A stretch of DNA of 64,000 bases, from positions 372,001 to 436,000 of the forward strand of contig JAWSVE010000002.1 in NCBI GenBank assembly GCA_033852115.1, in the 5' to 3' direction. Position numbers and translations under genes: made by a program. Numbering within the stretch: the stretch's first letter is position 1; every line of letters begins with the position of its first letter. The notes below the pieces were generated by a model. The model made no database searches and was not told the DNA's origin. It saw only the letters and a list, made by a program, of their open reading frames with translations. This document shows, in pieces, positions 1-9,378 of this stretch. The stretch is from JAWSVE01 sp033852115. GTDB lineage: Bacteria > Pseudomonadota > Gammaproteobacteria > Pseudomonadales > Cellvibrionaceae.

Positions 1-227
1 TCTTCGCTAGTCCCATACGCTGGCGCAGTATCAATTAAATTAATGCCTAGTTGTCTGGCGTGAGCGAGTAAATCTAACGCTTCGGCGTCAGTGGGTAATG
101 AAAAAGAGGTTGGGTATTTAACGCCTTGATTACGTCCAAGTTTTACGGTGCCCAATCCAACGCGGCTAATGTGTATATCTGTACTACCAAGGGGGACTTG
201 GGGCAATAGTGAGGGTGAAGGACTCAT
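1..227 (-). CDS. aldo/keto reductase, N-terminal part (cut by window edge)
   Basis: Reading the minus strand from the ATG at 227 gives about 75 residues that run off the left edge. The segment contains an early strand of the form ISRVGLGTVKLGR and then INLIDTAPAYGTSEE, the classic aldo/keto reductase stretch carrying the catalytic Asp and Tyr of the NADPH-dependent TIM-barrel family. Substrate cannot be inferred. Its ATG overlaps the TGA of the upstream FAD oxidoreductase (ATGA), so the two are probably co-transcribed and translationally coupled. The remaining two thirds of the protein lie outside the window. Confidence 0.85.
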   Translation of the reverse strand, partial: MSPSPSLLPQVPLGSTDIHISRVGLGTVKLGRNQGVKYPTSFSLPTDAEALDLLAHARQLGINLIDTAPAYGTSE

Positions 228-1450
228 GCGTGAATATTCTCTGGGTTTTCCCATGGTGGTACGCCGCAGGTGGGTGTTTCGAGTGCGTGTAGTGGGTCGA
301 GTGCACTTAATGCCGTCTGTTGAATGCTCTTCTTGCCAAGCAGACGCACAGCTTCGTTAGCTAGGTTGGGTGCTAGTGTTAATTTTGTTGGCCAACCTAC
401 CATGACATTTGCGACCGTATCAGCCGGGGCGACGAAAGCTTTGTCGGGCCGCATGAAATTCCGTTGCTTGGCTTCCGCTCGATCGATTTTCGACGTGCTC
501 CACTCGGCAACATTAAAGTCGAGCCAGGGGAATAAATCGTTAAGTTCTTTTTTTGCCGCAGCAATAAGTTGAGCAGGTGTTTGCTTTACGCCTTGTTCGG
601 CCAGGCTGCCGCCCAGTGACCACACTATGCGTCCGTCACTGCTCGCGTGAGATGAGATCGTTAATCTGGGAGTGCTATCGGCGCCTAAGCAATGCCCGTA
701 AAATGCATAGGGGTTGCTATGTTTAACCCAAACCTGCTGGAGTGGGCGCAGTTGCATTTTGGGTTTTTTAATCCCAAGCGCGTTTAGAATCTCACCATTC
801 CCCTTGCCAGCGCACAAAATAAATTGCTGTGCACATACGATGTACTGATGATCAGCGTGTTCAAAATGCAATTCCGCTAAACCGTTTTCGTTTTTAACCC
901 AGCGATAATCAGTGGGCAGTAAAAAAAGCCTGTCACTCATTGGAGCGCTAAGCGCGCCAATCACACTGGCGGTATCCATCACGATATCTTGCAACTTGTA
1001 CAGCTGACCATTGAACTGTTTGTCCTGGAAAAGTGTGGGATAGTGAGCAGGTTCTACCTTATCAACACGTCCACGAACAGACTTGCTCGCAAAGAACGTC
1101 GTCATCTTGGATGAGACGCTGTCGCTTGACCAAAAATAAAAGTGCTCGCTTAGCGTTTTCGCATCGCTCAGGTCGATATCGCCTTTGCCGTTTAGACAGT
1201 CTTGCCAATATTGCGGCATGTCGGCCACAGATTCTGACGCCCCTGTGAGTGACCCTGCGAGGGTGTACTTAATCCCACCGTGGATCATGCCTTGTGATGC
1301 AAGTGTTTGATCGCTACCCAGTGCTTTGGCCTCGAATAAGGCGCAGCCGTAACCTAGCTCGGCAAGTCTGCGTGTCAGCCATAGGCCCGCGATACCGCCA
1401 CCGACAACGGCAACGTCGAGTTCAATTTTTACTGGCTGTGTTTGCGGCAC
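224..1450 (-). CDS. FAD-dependent oxidoreductase (DAO/glycine-oxidase-like fold)
   Basis: A 408-residue protein opening with a dinucleotide-binding motif (VAVVGGGIAGLWLTRRLAELGYGCALFE, residues about 13-40), the Rossmann signature of DAO-superfamily flavoproteins. A second family-like stretch, TLASQGMIHGGIKY, resembles the flavin-contact region of glycerol-3-phosphate and sarcosine oxidase relatives. No signal peptide or membrane anchor is visible, so it is probably cytoplasmic. It is divergent from waaA and translationally coupled to the following aldo/keto reductase, suggesting a joint redox role on a small amine or hydroxy acid. The substrate is unknown. The family is clear, the function is not. 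Confidence 0.75.
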   Translation of the reverse strand: MPQTQPVKIELDVAVVGGGIAGLWLTRRLAELGYGCALFEAKALGSDQTLASQGMIHGGIKYTLAGSLTGASESVADMPQYWQDCLNGKGDIDLSDAKTLSEHFYFWSSDSVSSKMTTFFASKSVRGRVDKVEPAHYPTLFQDKQFNGQLYKLQDIVMDTASVIGALSAPMSDRLFLLPTDYRWVKNENGLAELHFEHADHQYIVCAQQFILCAGKGNGEILNALGIKKPKMQLRPLQQVWVKHSNPYAFYGHCLGADSTPRLTISSHASSDGRIVWSLGGSLAEQGVKQTPAQLIAAAKKELNDLFPWLDFNVAEWSTSKIDRAEAKQRNFMRPDKAFVAPADTVANVMVGWPTKLTLAPNLANEAVRLLGKKSIQQTALSALDPLHALETPTCGVPPWENPENIHA

Positions 1451-1670
1451 TGCGCTTTATCCTGTTGTTGTCGGTTTGTGTTATTGCGGTAGTTGGCGTT
1501 TCTCAGCAGGTGAGATGGACATTACTAATGTTGTTCCGCACAATGCGGTGCTCTCAATTGGCCATAGACTTGTCAGTCTTTGGCGGTGTGCCGATTCAGG
1601 TGCGCCATTATAACCACTTGCACAGTCGAATGCAGACTTGCTGAAAGTTTAGACTACTAGTTCCGAAGCG

Positions 1671-2948
1671 ATGAATCGTCAGCTCTATACCGCATTGTTC
1701 TACGCCTGCCTACCATTGATCGCCCTGCGCCTTCTGTGGCGAGCGCTGCGCGCGCCAGCCTATCTCAAACGTTGGGGTGAGCGTTTTGGCTATGCAGAAA
1801 TACCGCCACTAAAACGCCCCCCCATTTGGCTACACAGTGTGTCTGTCGGTGAATCGTTGGCGGCGGTTCCTTTAGTAAAGAGCCTATTATCAGACGGTGA
1901 AGTCGTGGTTATGACCACCATGACGCCAACCGGTTCTGTTCAGGTGCAAAACAATTTTGCTGAGGCCATCGCGGCTAAACAACTAATTCACGTGTATGCG
2001 CCATACGATTTACCCGCTAGCGTACAACGGTTCTTATCGAGTGTAGGTCCTAAATGTTTAATCATTATGGAGACTGAGCTTTGGCCCAATACCATCGCAG
2101 CGTGTGCGGAGCGTAATATTCCCGTAGTGCTCGCGAATGGACGATTATCGGAAAAGTCGGCACGTGGTTATCAGAAAATTGGTGGCGTGATCGGTGGTAC
2201 ATTCAAACAGCTCACCAAGGCGGCGGTACAACACCGTGATGATGGTCGACGGATGATGGAATTGGGTTTGCCGCATGAAAACTGCGTCATCACCGGTAGC
2301 ATTAAGTTTGATCTCACGATTAGCGACGATACTCGTCAGAGTGCCGCAGCACTACGCAACGAGATTTTACAGCAGCCGCGGCATATTTGGCTGGCTGCCA
2401 GTACTCATCTGGGTGAGGACGAAAAAGTTCTTGCCGCATTTAAGCTCGCGAAACAATTAAACCCGAAATTGTTTTTAATTCTCGTGCCGCGACACCCAGA
2501 ACGATTTAATAACGTAGCCAATCAATGTGAGGCGGGTGGTTGGAAAGTTCAGCGACGTAGCCACGGTGAGGCCATTGGTGCAGATTGTGAGATTCTATTG
2601 GGTGACACCATGGGCGAATTATTAATGCTTTACGGTGTTGCTGATTGCACCTTTGTCGGTGGCAGCCTGGTGCCAGTGGGTGGTCATAATCTTATTGAGC
2701 CTGCAGCTTGGGGTAGTGCAATAATGAGCGGCCCGCACTTATTTAATTTTGCTGAAGTAAGTCGTTTGTTAAAAGACTCCGATGCGATGGCGATTACCGA
2801 TGATGTAGAACAGCTGTCGGCAACTGTCGCGAATCTAACGAGTAATGATGAGTTGCGAAGTGAAATGGGTAAAAGAGCAAAGCAAATTGCTGATGCTAAT
2901 CGCGGCGCGTTGGATAAACTGTTAGCGGTCATTAAACCTTACCGCTAA
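1671..2948 (+). CDS. waaA: 3-deoxy-D-manno-octulosonic-acid (Kdo) transferase
   Basis: A 425-residue, full-length member of the WaaA/KdtA family, which transfers Kdo from CMP-Kdo to lipid IVA at the inner face of the cytoplasmic membrane. The N-terminus has a hydrophobic anchor (LYTALFYACLPLIALRLLW). Conserved blocks follow: IWLHSVSVGESLAAVPLVK, the METELWPN segment, LANGRLSEKSARGY and the C-terminal GGSLVPVGGHNLIEPAAWG loop that binds the CMP moiety in GT-B enzymes. It is divergent from the FAD oxidoreductase and convergent with tolC. The 220-bp upstream gap holds its promoter region but no clear site could be fixed by eye. Confidence 0.95.
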   Translation: MNRQLYTALFYACLPLIALRLLWRALRAPAYLKRWGERFGYAEIPPLKRPPIWLHSVSVGESLAAVPLVKSLLSDGEVVVMTTMTPTGSVQVQNNFAEAIAAKQLIHVYAPYDLPASVQRFLSSVGPKCLIIMETELWPNTIAACAERNIPVVLANGRLSEKSARGYQKIGGVIGGTFKQLTKAAVQHRDDGRRMMELGLPHENCVITGSIKFDLTISDDTRQSAAALRNEILQQPRHIWLAASTHLGEDEKVLAAFKLAKQLNPKLFLILVPRHPERFNNVANQCEAGGWKVQRRSHGEAIGADCEILLGDTMGELLMLYGVADCTFVGGSLVPVGGHNLIEPAAWGSAIMSGPHLFNFAEVSRLLKDSDAMAITDDVEQLSATVANLTSNDELRSEMGKRAKQIADANRGALDKLLAVIKPYR

Positions 2949-2965
2949 CAGTGTTCTAGCTGAAG

Positions 2966-4387
2966 TTAGTTTTCGTAGCTGGCGCGAGTCGTTTGGTTTT
3001 CTGCGTCCAACCAACGGTTTAACTCTAAAATATCCTCAGGGCTCAAGGTGCCCGCCGCTTGTTTTAAACGAAGCGTGTTAATGATGTAAGAGTAAAGTGC
3101 GTCGTAGTATGAGCGCTGCGATTGGTATAACGCTCGTTGTGATAATAATAAATCCACCAGCGTACGTGTGCCGACTTCATAACCTGCTTGTGTGGCTTCT
3201 AATGCGCTTTGGCTCGACACGATAGCTTGTTGTCGAGCGCGTACTGTCGCTACAGACGTTTCTACCAATAAGTGAGAGCTTCGTGCCGATTGAATCGTGT
3301 TACGTTTGGCGTTGTTGAAGAGTTCTAAGTTCTGTAAATATTGGTAGTGAGCTTGACGCCGACTCGCTGAGGTGCGTCCACCGGTAAAAAGGGGAACATC
3401 CAAGCTAATTACAACGCTTGTAGATTCGTTATCGCTATCTGTGTAGCGACTGGCTGGGCTTGTTAGGCTAACAGCCCCGTTGTTTGTGAAGTCACTTTCG
3501 CTACTACTGTTGTTGTAAGTGATTCGTCCCGTAACGGTTGGGTAGTGTTCGCTTTTTGCACTCTTTGCGCTGAACTTGGCTGAATCTGCTGCGAGTTTGG
3601 CAGACTGCAATTGGTAGTTGTTTTCAAGCGCAAAGTTAACCCACTCTTCGCGGTTGGCAGGCTCGGGGTTGTTTACAGGGAAGTTGTCGCCTATGGGCGC
3701 AACTGCATTGGCTGGCTGACCAGTTAAAACTTCTAATGCTTCGAAGGCAATACCTAGATTGCCGCGTGACTGGAGTGTGTTTGCGGTAGCGCGATCGTAT
3801 TCTGCTTGCGTTTCGTGTACATCGGTAATTGCGGTTAAACCAACCTCGTAACGTTGTTTAGTTTGTTCGAGCTGTGAACCAATCGCTCGTTCTTCCGCGA
3901 TGGATGTTTCTAATGTATCGATAGATCGTAAAACGTCGAAGTAAGCCGCGGCAACTCGAAGGATAAAGTCCTGCTGTGCTGAGGCAAATTGTGTTTCGGC
4001 TAACTCGTTGCTAATTTTTCCGCGCTGAAATCCATACCAAATACTCATATCGAAAAGCGGCTGCACCAAAGATGCTCCCCATCCTGTAGAGTCGGTATCA
4101 GTTTCTCCCGCTATAGGTGAAGGTGCAGACCCCTTGGGTGTCTCTCGATATCCATCGGATTCATCGCTCGATTTTGATAGTGAAGCGTTTGCTGAGATGG
4201 TTGGCATTAACCCCGAACGAGCGATTTTGTAACTTTCTTTGCCGGCTAAATACGCATTGCGATCGGCTTTTAATTGCGCATCGTTTTCAAGCGCTAACTC
4301 ATAGATTTCTTCAAGCGTTTCGGTATGGCTGGTCATCGGTAGACTGAGCAGGCAGGCGATACCAAGTGCGGGGTAAAAAGCTTTCAT
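2966..4387 (-). CDS. tolC: TolC-family outer membrane efflux channel
   Basis: A 473-residue outer-membrane efflux protein with a cleavable signal peptide (residues 1-22, ending SHTETLEEIYELALEND). The two-fold repeat of long alpha-helical segments and short beta strands is typical of TolC. Family hallmarks include EIYELALENDAQLKADRNAY near the N-terminus and YEVGTRTLVDLLLSQRALYQSQRSYYDALYSYIINTLRLKQAAGTL near the C-terminus, which mirrors the internal repeat YEVGLTAITDVHETQAEYDRA. It serves RND, MFS or type I secretion partners in trans. Its position between waaA and the thiamine operon matches other gammaproteobacteria. It is convergent with waaA (17-bp gap). Confidence 0.93.
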   Translation of the reverse strand: MKAFYPALGIACLLSLPMTSHTETLEEIYELALENDAQLKADRNAYLAGKESYKIARSGLMPTISANASLSKSSDESDGYRETPKGSAPSPIAGETDTDSTGWGASLVQPLFDMSIWYGFQRGKISNELAETQFASAQQDFILRVAAAYFDVLRSIDTLETSIAEERAIGSQLEQTKQRYEVGLTAITDVHETQAEYDRATANTLQSRGNLGIAFEALEVLTGQPANAVAPIGDNFPVNNPEPANREEWVNFALENNYQLQSAKLAADSAKFSAKSAKSEHYPTVTGRITYNNSSSESDFTNNGAVSLTSPASRYTDSDNESTSVVISLDVPLFTGGRTSASRRQAHYQYLQNLELFNNAKRNTIQSARSSHLLVETSVATVRARQQAIVSSQSALEATQAGYEVGTRTLVDLLLSQRALYQSQRSYYDALYSYIINTLRLKQAAGTLSPEDILELNRWLDAENQTTRASYEN

Positions 4388-4529
4388 AGAACCGTTTTCC
4401 TGTGGATCTTGCGGTGGGTGTTTCTGCTGACTAAATAGCGTTCACGAGTTTAGCGTATTTGACAATAAAGGGTCGAGGTAAGTCTGTAGGGGTGCCGTAA
4501 ATATCTGTTAATTTTAATACCTGGGTCAA

Positions 4530-4880
4530 TTAACTGAATTTGCGTTGTGCATCGGCTACCTCGAGATATTCACGAATAGCGGACTTCGCTTTCTGACTGA
4601 GTATTCGCTCGGAGCTGGGTTCATTGTTGAGTGATCCGATGACTTCGTTGCGGGTGGCAAGGCTATCACCTTCACTACGCCTGACTGGGTCGCCGCGTAA
4701 ATCTTGCTGCTGGCTGGCCAATGCATCGGCGGACAAAGTGACTCGATCAAAGCGCGTGCCGTTGAGCTCTTGTAGTGATAGAGGCTCGATAATCAACGGC
4801 GGGCGCTCATGACGACGCTCTATGCGTTCATAGTCAGGCCGAATTACCGTGTCTATCTGGGGATGGTAATGAAACGTCAT
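4530..4880 (-). CDS. conserved-looking hypothetical protein, 116 aa
   Basis: I do not recognise this gene. The ATG at 4880 is preferred over the upstream ATG at 4913 because a very strong Shine-Dalgarno (AAGGAAGGTGATC) ends about seven bases before it. The product is hydrophilic and charged (PDYERIERRHERPPLIIEPLS, then QQQDLRGDPVRRSEGD), with no signal peptide, membrane segment or cysteines, and ends in a short predicted helix (SQKAKSAIREYLEVADAQRKFS). The C-terminal helix and disordered middle resemble small cytoplasmic adaptor or phase-associated proteins, but this is only a shape argument. It stands alone between tolC and the divergent thi operon. Confidence 0.6.
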   Translation of the reverse strand: MTFHYHPQIDTVIRPDYERIERRHERPPLIIEPLSLQELNGTRFDRVTLSADALASQQQDLRGDPVRRSEGDSLATRNEVIGSLNNEPSSERILSQKAKSAIREYLEVADAQRKFS

Positions 4881-5079
4881 ACCGCTTAGATCACCTTCCT
4901 TGTGTATTGCCAAATGTTAAGGGTTGTCGCCCCAATCAAGACACACTATCGAGCGCAATATTCATTATAGACCGTAGATTCACCAATTTGTTGGTGAGAA
5001 GCTGTAATGCGCCTTCGTCGCTTTACAGTGCGAGGACGGTTGCTTAGACTGCCAATTCGTCGCGGTTGCGATGGTATCT

Positions 5080-5176
5080 TGTCGGGGTGCCGGTGATGAA
5101 AAGGTGATTAAAACCTAACCGAGCTGAGATAGACCCGTGAACCTGATCCGGTTAGTACTGGCGTAGGAAACGAGAT
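5080..5176 (+). promoter_or_regulatory. TPP riboswitch (THI box)
   Basis: The leader contains the universally conserved THI-box pieces in order: a GGGGTGC-type P1/P2 strand near 5085, GCTGAGAT at about 5123-5130, ACCCGTGAACCTGATC at about 5133-5148 and the GGTTAGTACTGGCGTAGGAAA closing part at about 5150-5170. It precedes thiD and thiC in the same orientation, so thiamine pyrophosphate is expected to shut off the operon. No run of U after a hairpin is obvious between the aptamer and the GTG start of thiD. A 7-bp complement (TGTGGTT about 5193-5199 with AACCACA about 5255-5261) next to the Shine-Dalgarno suggests translational control, which is inference. Confidence 0.93.
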
Positions 5177-5273
5177 GATCAAAGGGTAGTGACTGTGGTT
5201 GCTCCCCGGCCTCTTATATCCTTCTGAACTCGATACTGACCCTCATTTGCAAATAACCACAACGGAGACCTGT

Positions 5274-6101
5274 GTGGGACAAGTTGGCTCGTCTGCGAAA
5301 ACGCCCGTTGTTATGTCTATCGCTGGTAGTGACTCCAGTGCGGGTGCTGGCATACAAGCTGATCTAAAAGCCTGCTCTGCGCTGGGGGTTTACGCAGCAA
5401 CGGTTATCACCGCTGTAACCGCGCAAAACACGCTAGGGGTTACTGCCATTTCGCCTGTCCCTATCGATACAGTAGCGGCACAAATAGAGGCAGTATTCGC
5501 AGACCTAAACGTCTCCGCGATTAAGCTAGGTATGTTGCACAGTGTTGGCAATGTGGTGTGTGTCGCGCGGCATTTAACTGCACATGAGAATATTCCTGTG
5601 GTCTGCGATCCAGTCATGATGTCGACCAGCGGCTCTGCGCTACTTAGCGAAGAAGCGGTGGCTGCATTACGCGAAGAGTTATTGCCGCGAGTGAGTATCG
5701 TGACGCCTAATCTAGTGGAGGCCGCGCTATTGCTCGACGCAGAGCCTGCTACTGATGAGGTGGCAATGATTGAACAGGCTGAAGCGCTGTTGGCGCTATC
5801 GCCAAATGCCGTATTACTGAAAGGAGGGCACCTCACTGGTGTCAGCGCCACCGATGTGTTGGTGTGGCGCGATGGAGACAATCAGCGATGTGAAGTTTTT
5901 CGCACCGAAAAAATTGAGAGTAACAATACCCATGGTACCGGGTGCACTTTATCGTCGGCTATTGCAGCGCTGTTGGTGAAAGGTTATGCCATGAATGATG
6001 CGGTCAGTACTGCAAAAGAATATGTAACACACGCCATTGCTCACGCCGATCAATTACATATCGGTGACGGTCATGGTCCGTTGCAGCACTTTTATCAATA
6101 A
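5274..6101 (+). CDS. thiD: hydroxymethylpyrimidine/phosphomethylpyrimidine kinase
   Basis: ThiD phosphorylates HMP and HMP-P in the pyrimidine branch of thiamine synthesis. The ribokinase-like core is clear: VVMSIAGSDSSAGAGIQADLKACSALGVYAATVITAVTAQNT, the KLGML segment, PVVCDPVMMSTSGSALL and NNTHGTGCTLSSAIAALL with the anion hole and catalytic Asp region. I place the start at the GTG at 5274 because a GGAG motif lies six bases upstream, giving 275 residues, close to the family norm of about 266. An in-frame ATG at 5199 would add 25 non-conserved residues and lies inside the leader. It is followed by thiC 56 bp downstream in one TPP-controlled operon. Confidence 0.93.
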   Translation: MGQVGSSAKTPVVMSIAGSDSSAGAGIQADLKACSALGVYAATVITAVTAQNTLGVTAISPVPIDTVAAQIEAVFADLNVSAIKLGMLHSVGNVVCVARHLTAHENIPVVCDPVMMSTSGSALLSEEAVAALREELLPRVSIVTPNLVEAALLLDAEPATDEVAMIEQAEALLALSPNAVLLKGGHLTGVSATDVLVWRDGDNQRCEVFRTEKIESNNTHGTGCTLSSAIAALLVKGYAMNDAVSTAKEYVTHAIAHADQLHIGDGHGPLQHFYQ

Positions 6102-6157
6102 CCTTTGTTGGACCGGTAGCGGAAACAAAGGCACACACTGTAAAAAGGGTAAACACT

Positions 6158-8107
6158 ATGTCGGAGTCCACCAACCTTGATAAGGCGGATCTAACTATCA
6201 ATGAAGCGAATAATGGTGATGTGCAATTAGCGCAAGGCACAACGGTACAGCGTGAAGCGATTGAGCCGTTGCCCAATTCCAGCAAAATTTATGTGCAAGG
6301 CGAGCAACATAAAGTACAGGTGCCAATGCGAGAAATTCGTTTGGCAGATACTCCGACAGATTTTGGTGGGGAAAAAAACCCGCCCGTGCGAGTCTATGAT
6401 ACATCGGGTCCCTATACAGATCCGTCTGTAAATATCGATCTCAAAAAAGGTTTACCCGACGTGCGCAGTGCTTGGATTGAGGCCCGCAACGATACGGAAT
6501 TATTAAACGGAGCAAGTTCTGAATTTACTGCCCAGCGATTGAGTGATGTGAGTTTAAATAAACTACGCTTCGAACACGTGCGTACACCTCGCAAAGCAAA
6601 ACCTGGCGCAAATGTCACGCAAATGCATTACGCCAAGCAAGGCATTATTACGCCAGAAATGGAATACATTGCGATCCGTGAAAATATGAGCCTGCAGCAG
6701 GCAAAAGAGCTTGGTGTGTTACATCAACAGCACGCCGGTGAAAGTTTTGGCGCAAGTATTCCCGATGAGATAACGCCAGAATTTGTTCGCTCCGAAGTTG
6801 CTCGTGGTCGCGCTATTATTCCTGCCAATATTAATCACCCAGAATTAGAGCCTATGATTATTGGTCGAAATTTCTTGGTGAAAATTAATGGCAATATTGG
6901 TAATTCGGCGGTGAGCTCTTCCATTGAAGAAGAGGTCGAAAAACTTACCTGGGGTACCCGATGGGGTGCCGATACCATTATGGATCTGTCGACGGGTAAA
7001 AATATTCATGAAACGCGCGAATGGATCATGCGAAATTCTCATGTGCCGATCGGTACGGTTCCCATTTATCAGGCGTTAGAAAAAGTGAATGGCGTAGCGG
7101 AAGATCTCACGTGGGAAATCTTCCGTGATACATTGATTGAGCAAGCAGAGCAGGGTGTCGACTACTTTACGATCCACGCCGGTGTGCTGTTGCGTTACGT
7201 CCCTATGACGGCAAAACGTGTGACAGGTATTGTATCGCGTGGCGGGTCTATTATGGCCAAATGGTGTTTAGCTCATCACCAAGAAAATTTCCTCTACACG
7301 CATTTCGAAGACATCTGCGAGATTATGAAAGCGTATGATGTCAGCTTTAGTTTGGGAGATGGTTTGCGTCCGGGTTCTGTTGCCGACGCGAATGACGAAG
7401 CCCAGTTTGGCGAGTTGGAAACCTTGGGTGAGCTAACAAAAATAGCATGGGAACACGATGTCCAGACGATGATCGAAGGCCCGGGTCATGTGCCTATGCA
7501 GATGATCAAAGAGAACATGGACAAGCAATTGCGTGAGTGTGGTGAAGCACCATTTTATACGCTGGGCCCTTTAACCACTGATATCGCGCCTGGCTATGAT
7601 CACATCACCTCGGGTATTGGTGCCGCAATGATTGGTTGGTATGGCTGTGCCATGTTGTGTTACGTCACACCTAAAGAGCACTTAGGTTTACCCAATAAAG
7701 ATGATGTAAAAGAAGGCATTATTACCTATAAAATTGCTGCACACGCTGCGGATTTGGCGAAGGGGCATCCGGGAGCACAGGTGCGAGACAATGCTTTGTC
7801 TAAAGCGCGCTTTGAGTTCCGCTGGGAAGATCAGTTCAACCTCGGGTTAGACCCCGTCACCGCTCGCGCCTATCATGATGAAACCTTGCCGAAAGATTCT
7901 GCAAAGGTTGCCCACTTTTGCTCGATGTGCGGGCCAAAGTTTTGTTCGATGAAGATTACTCAAGAAGTGCGCGACTACGCTGCTAATCTTGGTGTTGCCG
8001 TGAATGACAATGTTGATACGATCAAAATGATTGATGTGGAAGCTGAAATGGCCGATAAAGCGCGAGAATTCCGTGAATCGGGCAGCGAAATTTATCATAA
8101 GGTGTAG
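6158..8107 (+). CDS. thiC: phosphomethylpyrimidine synthase (HMP-P synthase)
   Basis: ThiC is a non-canonical radical-SAM enzyme that rearranges aminoimidazole ribotide into HMP-P. The 649-residue protein is full length. Conserved blocks include VRVYDTSGPYTDP, EFVRSEVARGRAIIPANINHPE, GNIGNSAV and HAGVLLRYVP. The C-terminal iron-sulfur motif CX2CX4C sits in HFCSMCGPKFCSMKI (cysteines at about residues 588, 591 and 596). It lies directly after thiD under the TPP riboswitch, so the two steps that make and phosphorylate the pyrimidine are co-regulated. The first 40 residues are poorly conserved in the family, and the start is supported by its position after thiD. Confidence 0.97.
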   Translation: MSESTNLDKADLTINEANNGDVQLAQGTTVQREAIEPLPNSSKIYVQGEQHKVQVPMREIRLADTPTDFGGEKNPPVRVYDTSGPYTDPSVNIDLKKGLPDVRSAWIEARNDTELLNGASSEFTAQRLSDVSLNKLRFEHVRTPRKAKPGANVTQMHYAKQGIITPEMEYIAIRENMSLQQAKELGVLHQQHAGESFGASIPDEITPEFVRSEVARGRAIIPANINHPELEPMIIGRNFLVKINGNIGNSAVSSSIEEEVEKLTWGTRWGADTIMDLSTGKNIHETREWIMRNSHVPIGTVPIYQALEKVNGVAEDLTWEIFRDTLIEQAEQGVDYFTIHAGVLLRYVPMTAKRVTGIVSRGGSIMAKWCLAHHQENFLYTHFEDICEIMKAYDVSFSLGDGLRPGSVADANDEAQFGELETLGELTKIAWEHDVQTMIEGPGHVPMQMIKENMDKQLRECGEAPFYTLGPLTTDIAPGYDHITSGIGAAMIGWYGCAMLCYVTPKEHLGLPNKDDVKEGIITYKIAAHAADLAKGHPGAQVRDNALSKARFEFRWEDQFNLGLDPVTARAYHDETLPKDSAKVAHFCSMCGPKFCSMKITQEVRDYAANLGVAVNDNVDTIKMIDVEAEMADKAREFRESGSEIYHKV

Positions 8108-8109
8108 TT

Positions 8110-8733
8110 ATGACAACTGAGCCATCCGAGTTTCACTCTGATGACGTGGAGATCGTCTCCAGGGATGTAGTCTTTAAAGGGTTTTTCCAGCTGGACCGGA
8201 TTGCCTTGCGCCATAAGCTGTTTGACGGTGGCTGGGGGCGAGAGGTGGTTAGGGAGCTTTTCATCCGTGGCGAGGCCATCGGCGTTCTATTGTATGACCC
8301 TGTTCACGATTTGATTGGTCTTGTAGAGCAGTTTCGAGTTGGGGCCTTGAATGAGCCGCAAGGCCCGTGGTGTCTCGAGGTTGTCGCTGGTATGATCGAA
8401 CCCGGTGAAACCGCTGAAGAAGTGGTAGAGCGAGAATTGCAGGAAGAAGCTAATATCAAAGCTGAACACTTGGAGTATATCTGCGATTACCTCACTAGCC
8501 CTGGCGGTACGAATGAAAAGCTCCATCTGTTTTGCGGTTATTGTGATTTGAGTCAGGCAGGTGGTGTGCACGGTTTGGCCGAAGAAGACGAAGACATCCG
8601 AGTGTGTGTTCTACCTTCGCAGGATGTCTTTGATACCCTATATGATGGACGATGCGGTAATGCGGCATCGCTTATCACGCTGCAGTGGTTGCAGCTTAAT
8701 CGAGAACGTATTCGCCGCGAGCGGCAAGGTTGA
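8110..8733 (+). CDS. nudF: ADP-ribose pyrophosphatase (Nudix hydrolase)
   Basis: A 207-residue Nudix protein with the box GMIEPGETAEEVVERELQEEANI, matching GX5EX7REUXEE, although the usual following Gly is replaced by Asn (ANI). NudF hydrolyses ADP-ribose to AMP and ribose 5-phosphate. It starts two bases after thiC stops and is followed immediately by the yqiB, cpdA, yqiA and parE homologues, the same order as in Escherichia coli and many gammaproteobacteria. That neighbourhood supports the NudF assignment over other Nudix subfamilies. Confidence 0.92.
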   Translation: MTTEPSEFHSDDVEIVSRDVVFKGFFQLDRIALRHKLFDGGWGREVVRELFIRGEAIGVLLYDPVHDLIGLVEQFRVGALNEPQGPWCLEVVAGMIEPGETAEEVVERELQEEANIKAEHLEYICDYLTSPGGTNEKLHLFCGYCDLSQAGGVHGLAEEDEDIRVCVLPSQDVFDTLYDGRCGNAASLITLQWLQLNRERIRRERQG

Positions 8734-8741
8734 AGTCATTC

Positions 8742-9287
8742 ATGCGTAGTGCAGCAGAAAGCGCAGCAAAAGCCATCTACACGCAGCGAGACACATCGGC
8801 TCAGGCGGGTATGTCTCGTCGTGTAAAAAAATCGCGCTACAAAGTGGATTTGGCCGATCATCACGCTACCTGTGAATTTAACTATGCCAGCCTTAAACGC
8901 TTGCTGGCGGCGTTAGATGCAAAAGACTCATGCCAGTTTGAAGTGGGTCAATCCACACTTCTATCAGTCGATATCACCGACCGTGCTCCGTATACAACGA
9001 CCGTCACCCTTGGTCACCAGTTATTGCACGAAGCATCTAGTGATGTCGCCAAGTTGACGAATGCCTCCGTAGAAATGACTGTGCGCATGTATCACGATGC
9101 TGAAATGGCTGAGGTGGTTGCGTGGAATCGTCACTACCAGTGGCAAGCGCGGTATGAAACACCTAACGAAAAAATGTATCACCCAGACGAAAAGCAACAA
9201 CAAAATAAATTTTTACGAGACTGGCTGACTTTGTGCCAGTCTCAAGGTCGTGTCACTGTTGATTTAAAAACCCTTGGCCTTAAATAG
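8742..9287 (+). CDS. yqiB: DUF1249 family protein (YqiB-like)
   Basis: The protein has the DUF1249 core: YKVDLADHHATCEFNYASLKRLL near the N-terminus, then VTLGHQLLHEASSDVAKLTNASVEMTVRMYHDAEMAEVVAWNRHYQWQARYETPNEKMYHPDEKQQQNKFLRDWL. The function of the family is not established, but it is nearly always located between nudF and cpdA, as here. A TTG at 8730 overlapping the nudF stop is possible; I prefer the ATG at 8742, which has an AAGG-type Shine-Dalgarno a suitable distance upstream. The protein is soluble, with no signal peptide. Confidence 0.85.
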   Translation: MRSAAESAAKAIYTQRDTSAQAGMSRRVKKSRYKVDLADHHATCEFNYASLKRLLAALDAKDSCQFEVGQSTLLSVDITDRAPYTTTVTLGHQLLHEASSDVAKLTNASVEMTVRMYHDAEMAEVVAWNRHYQWQARYETPNEKMYHPDEKQQQNKFLRDWLTLCQSQGRVTVDLKTLGLK

Positions 9288-9378
9288 ATGGGACTTAAAT
9301 AGCTCGGTGTTCGGCTGTTTAGCGCCCAATGACATTTTGTGTGCAGCCGCAATTGAGCTAAAACGACGACAGTAAACT

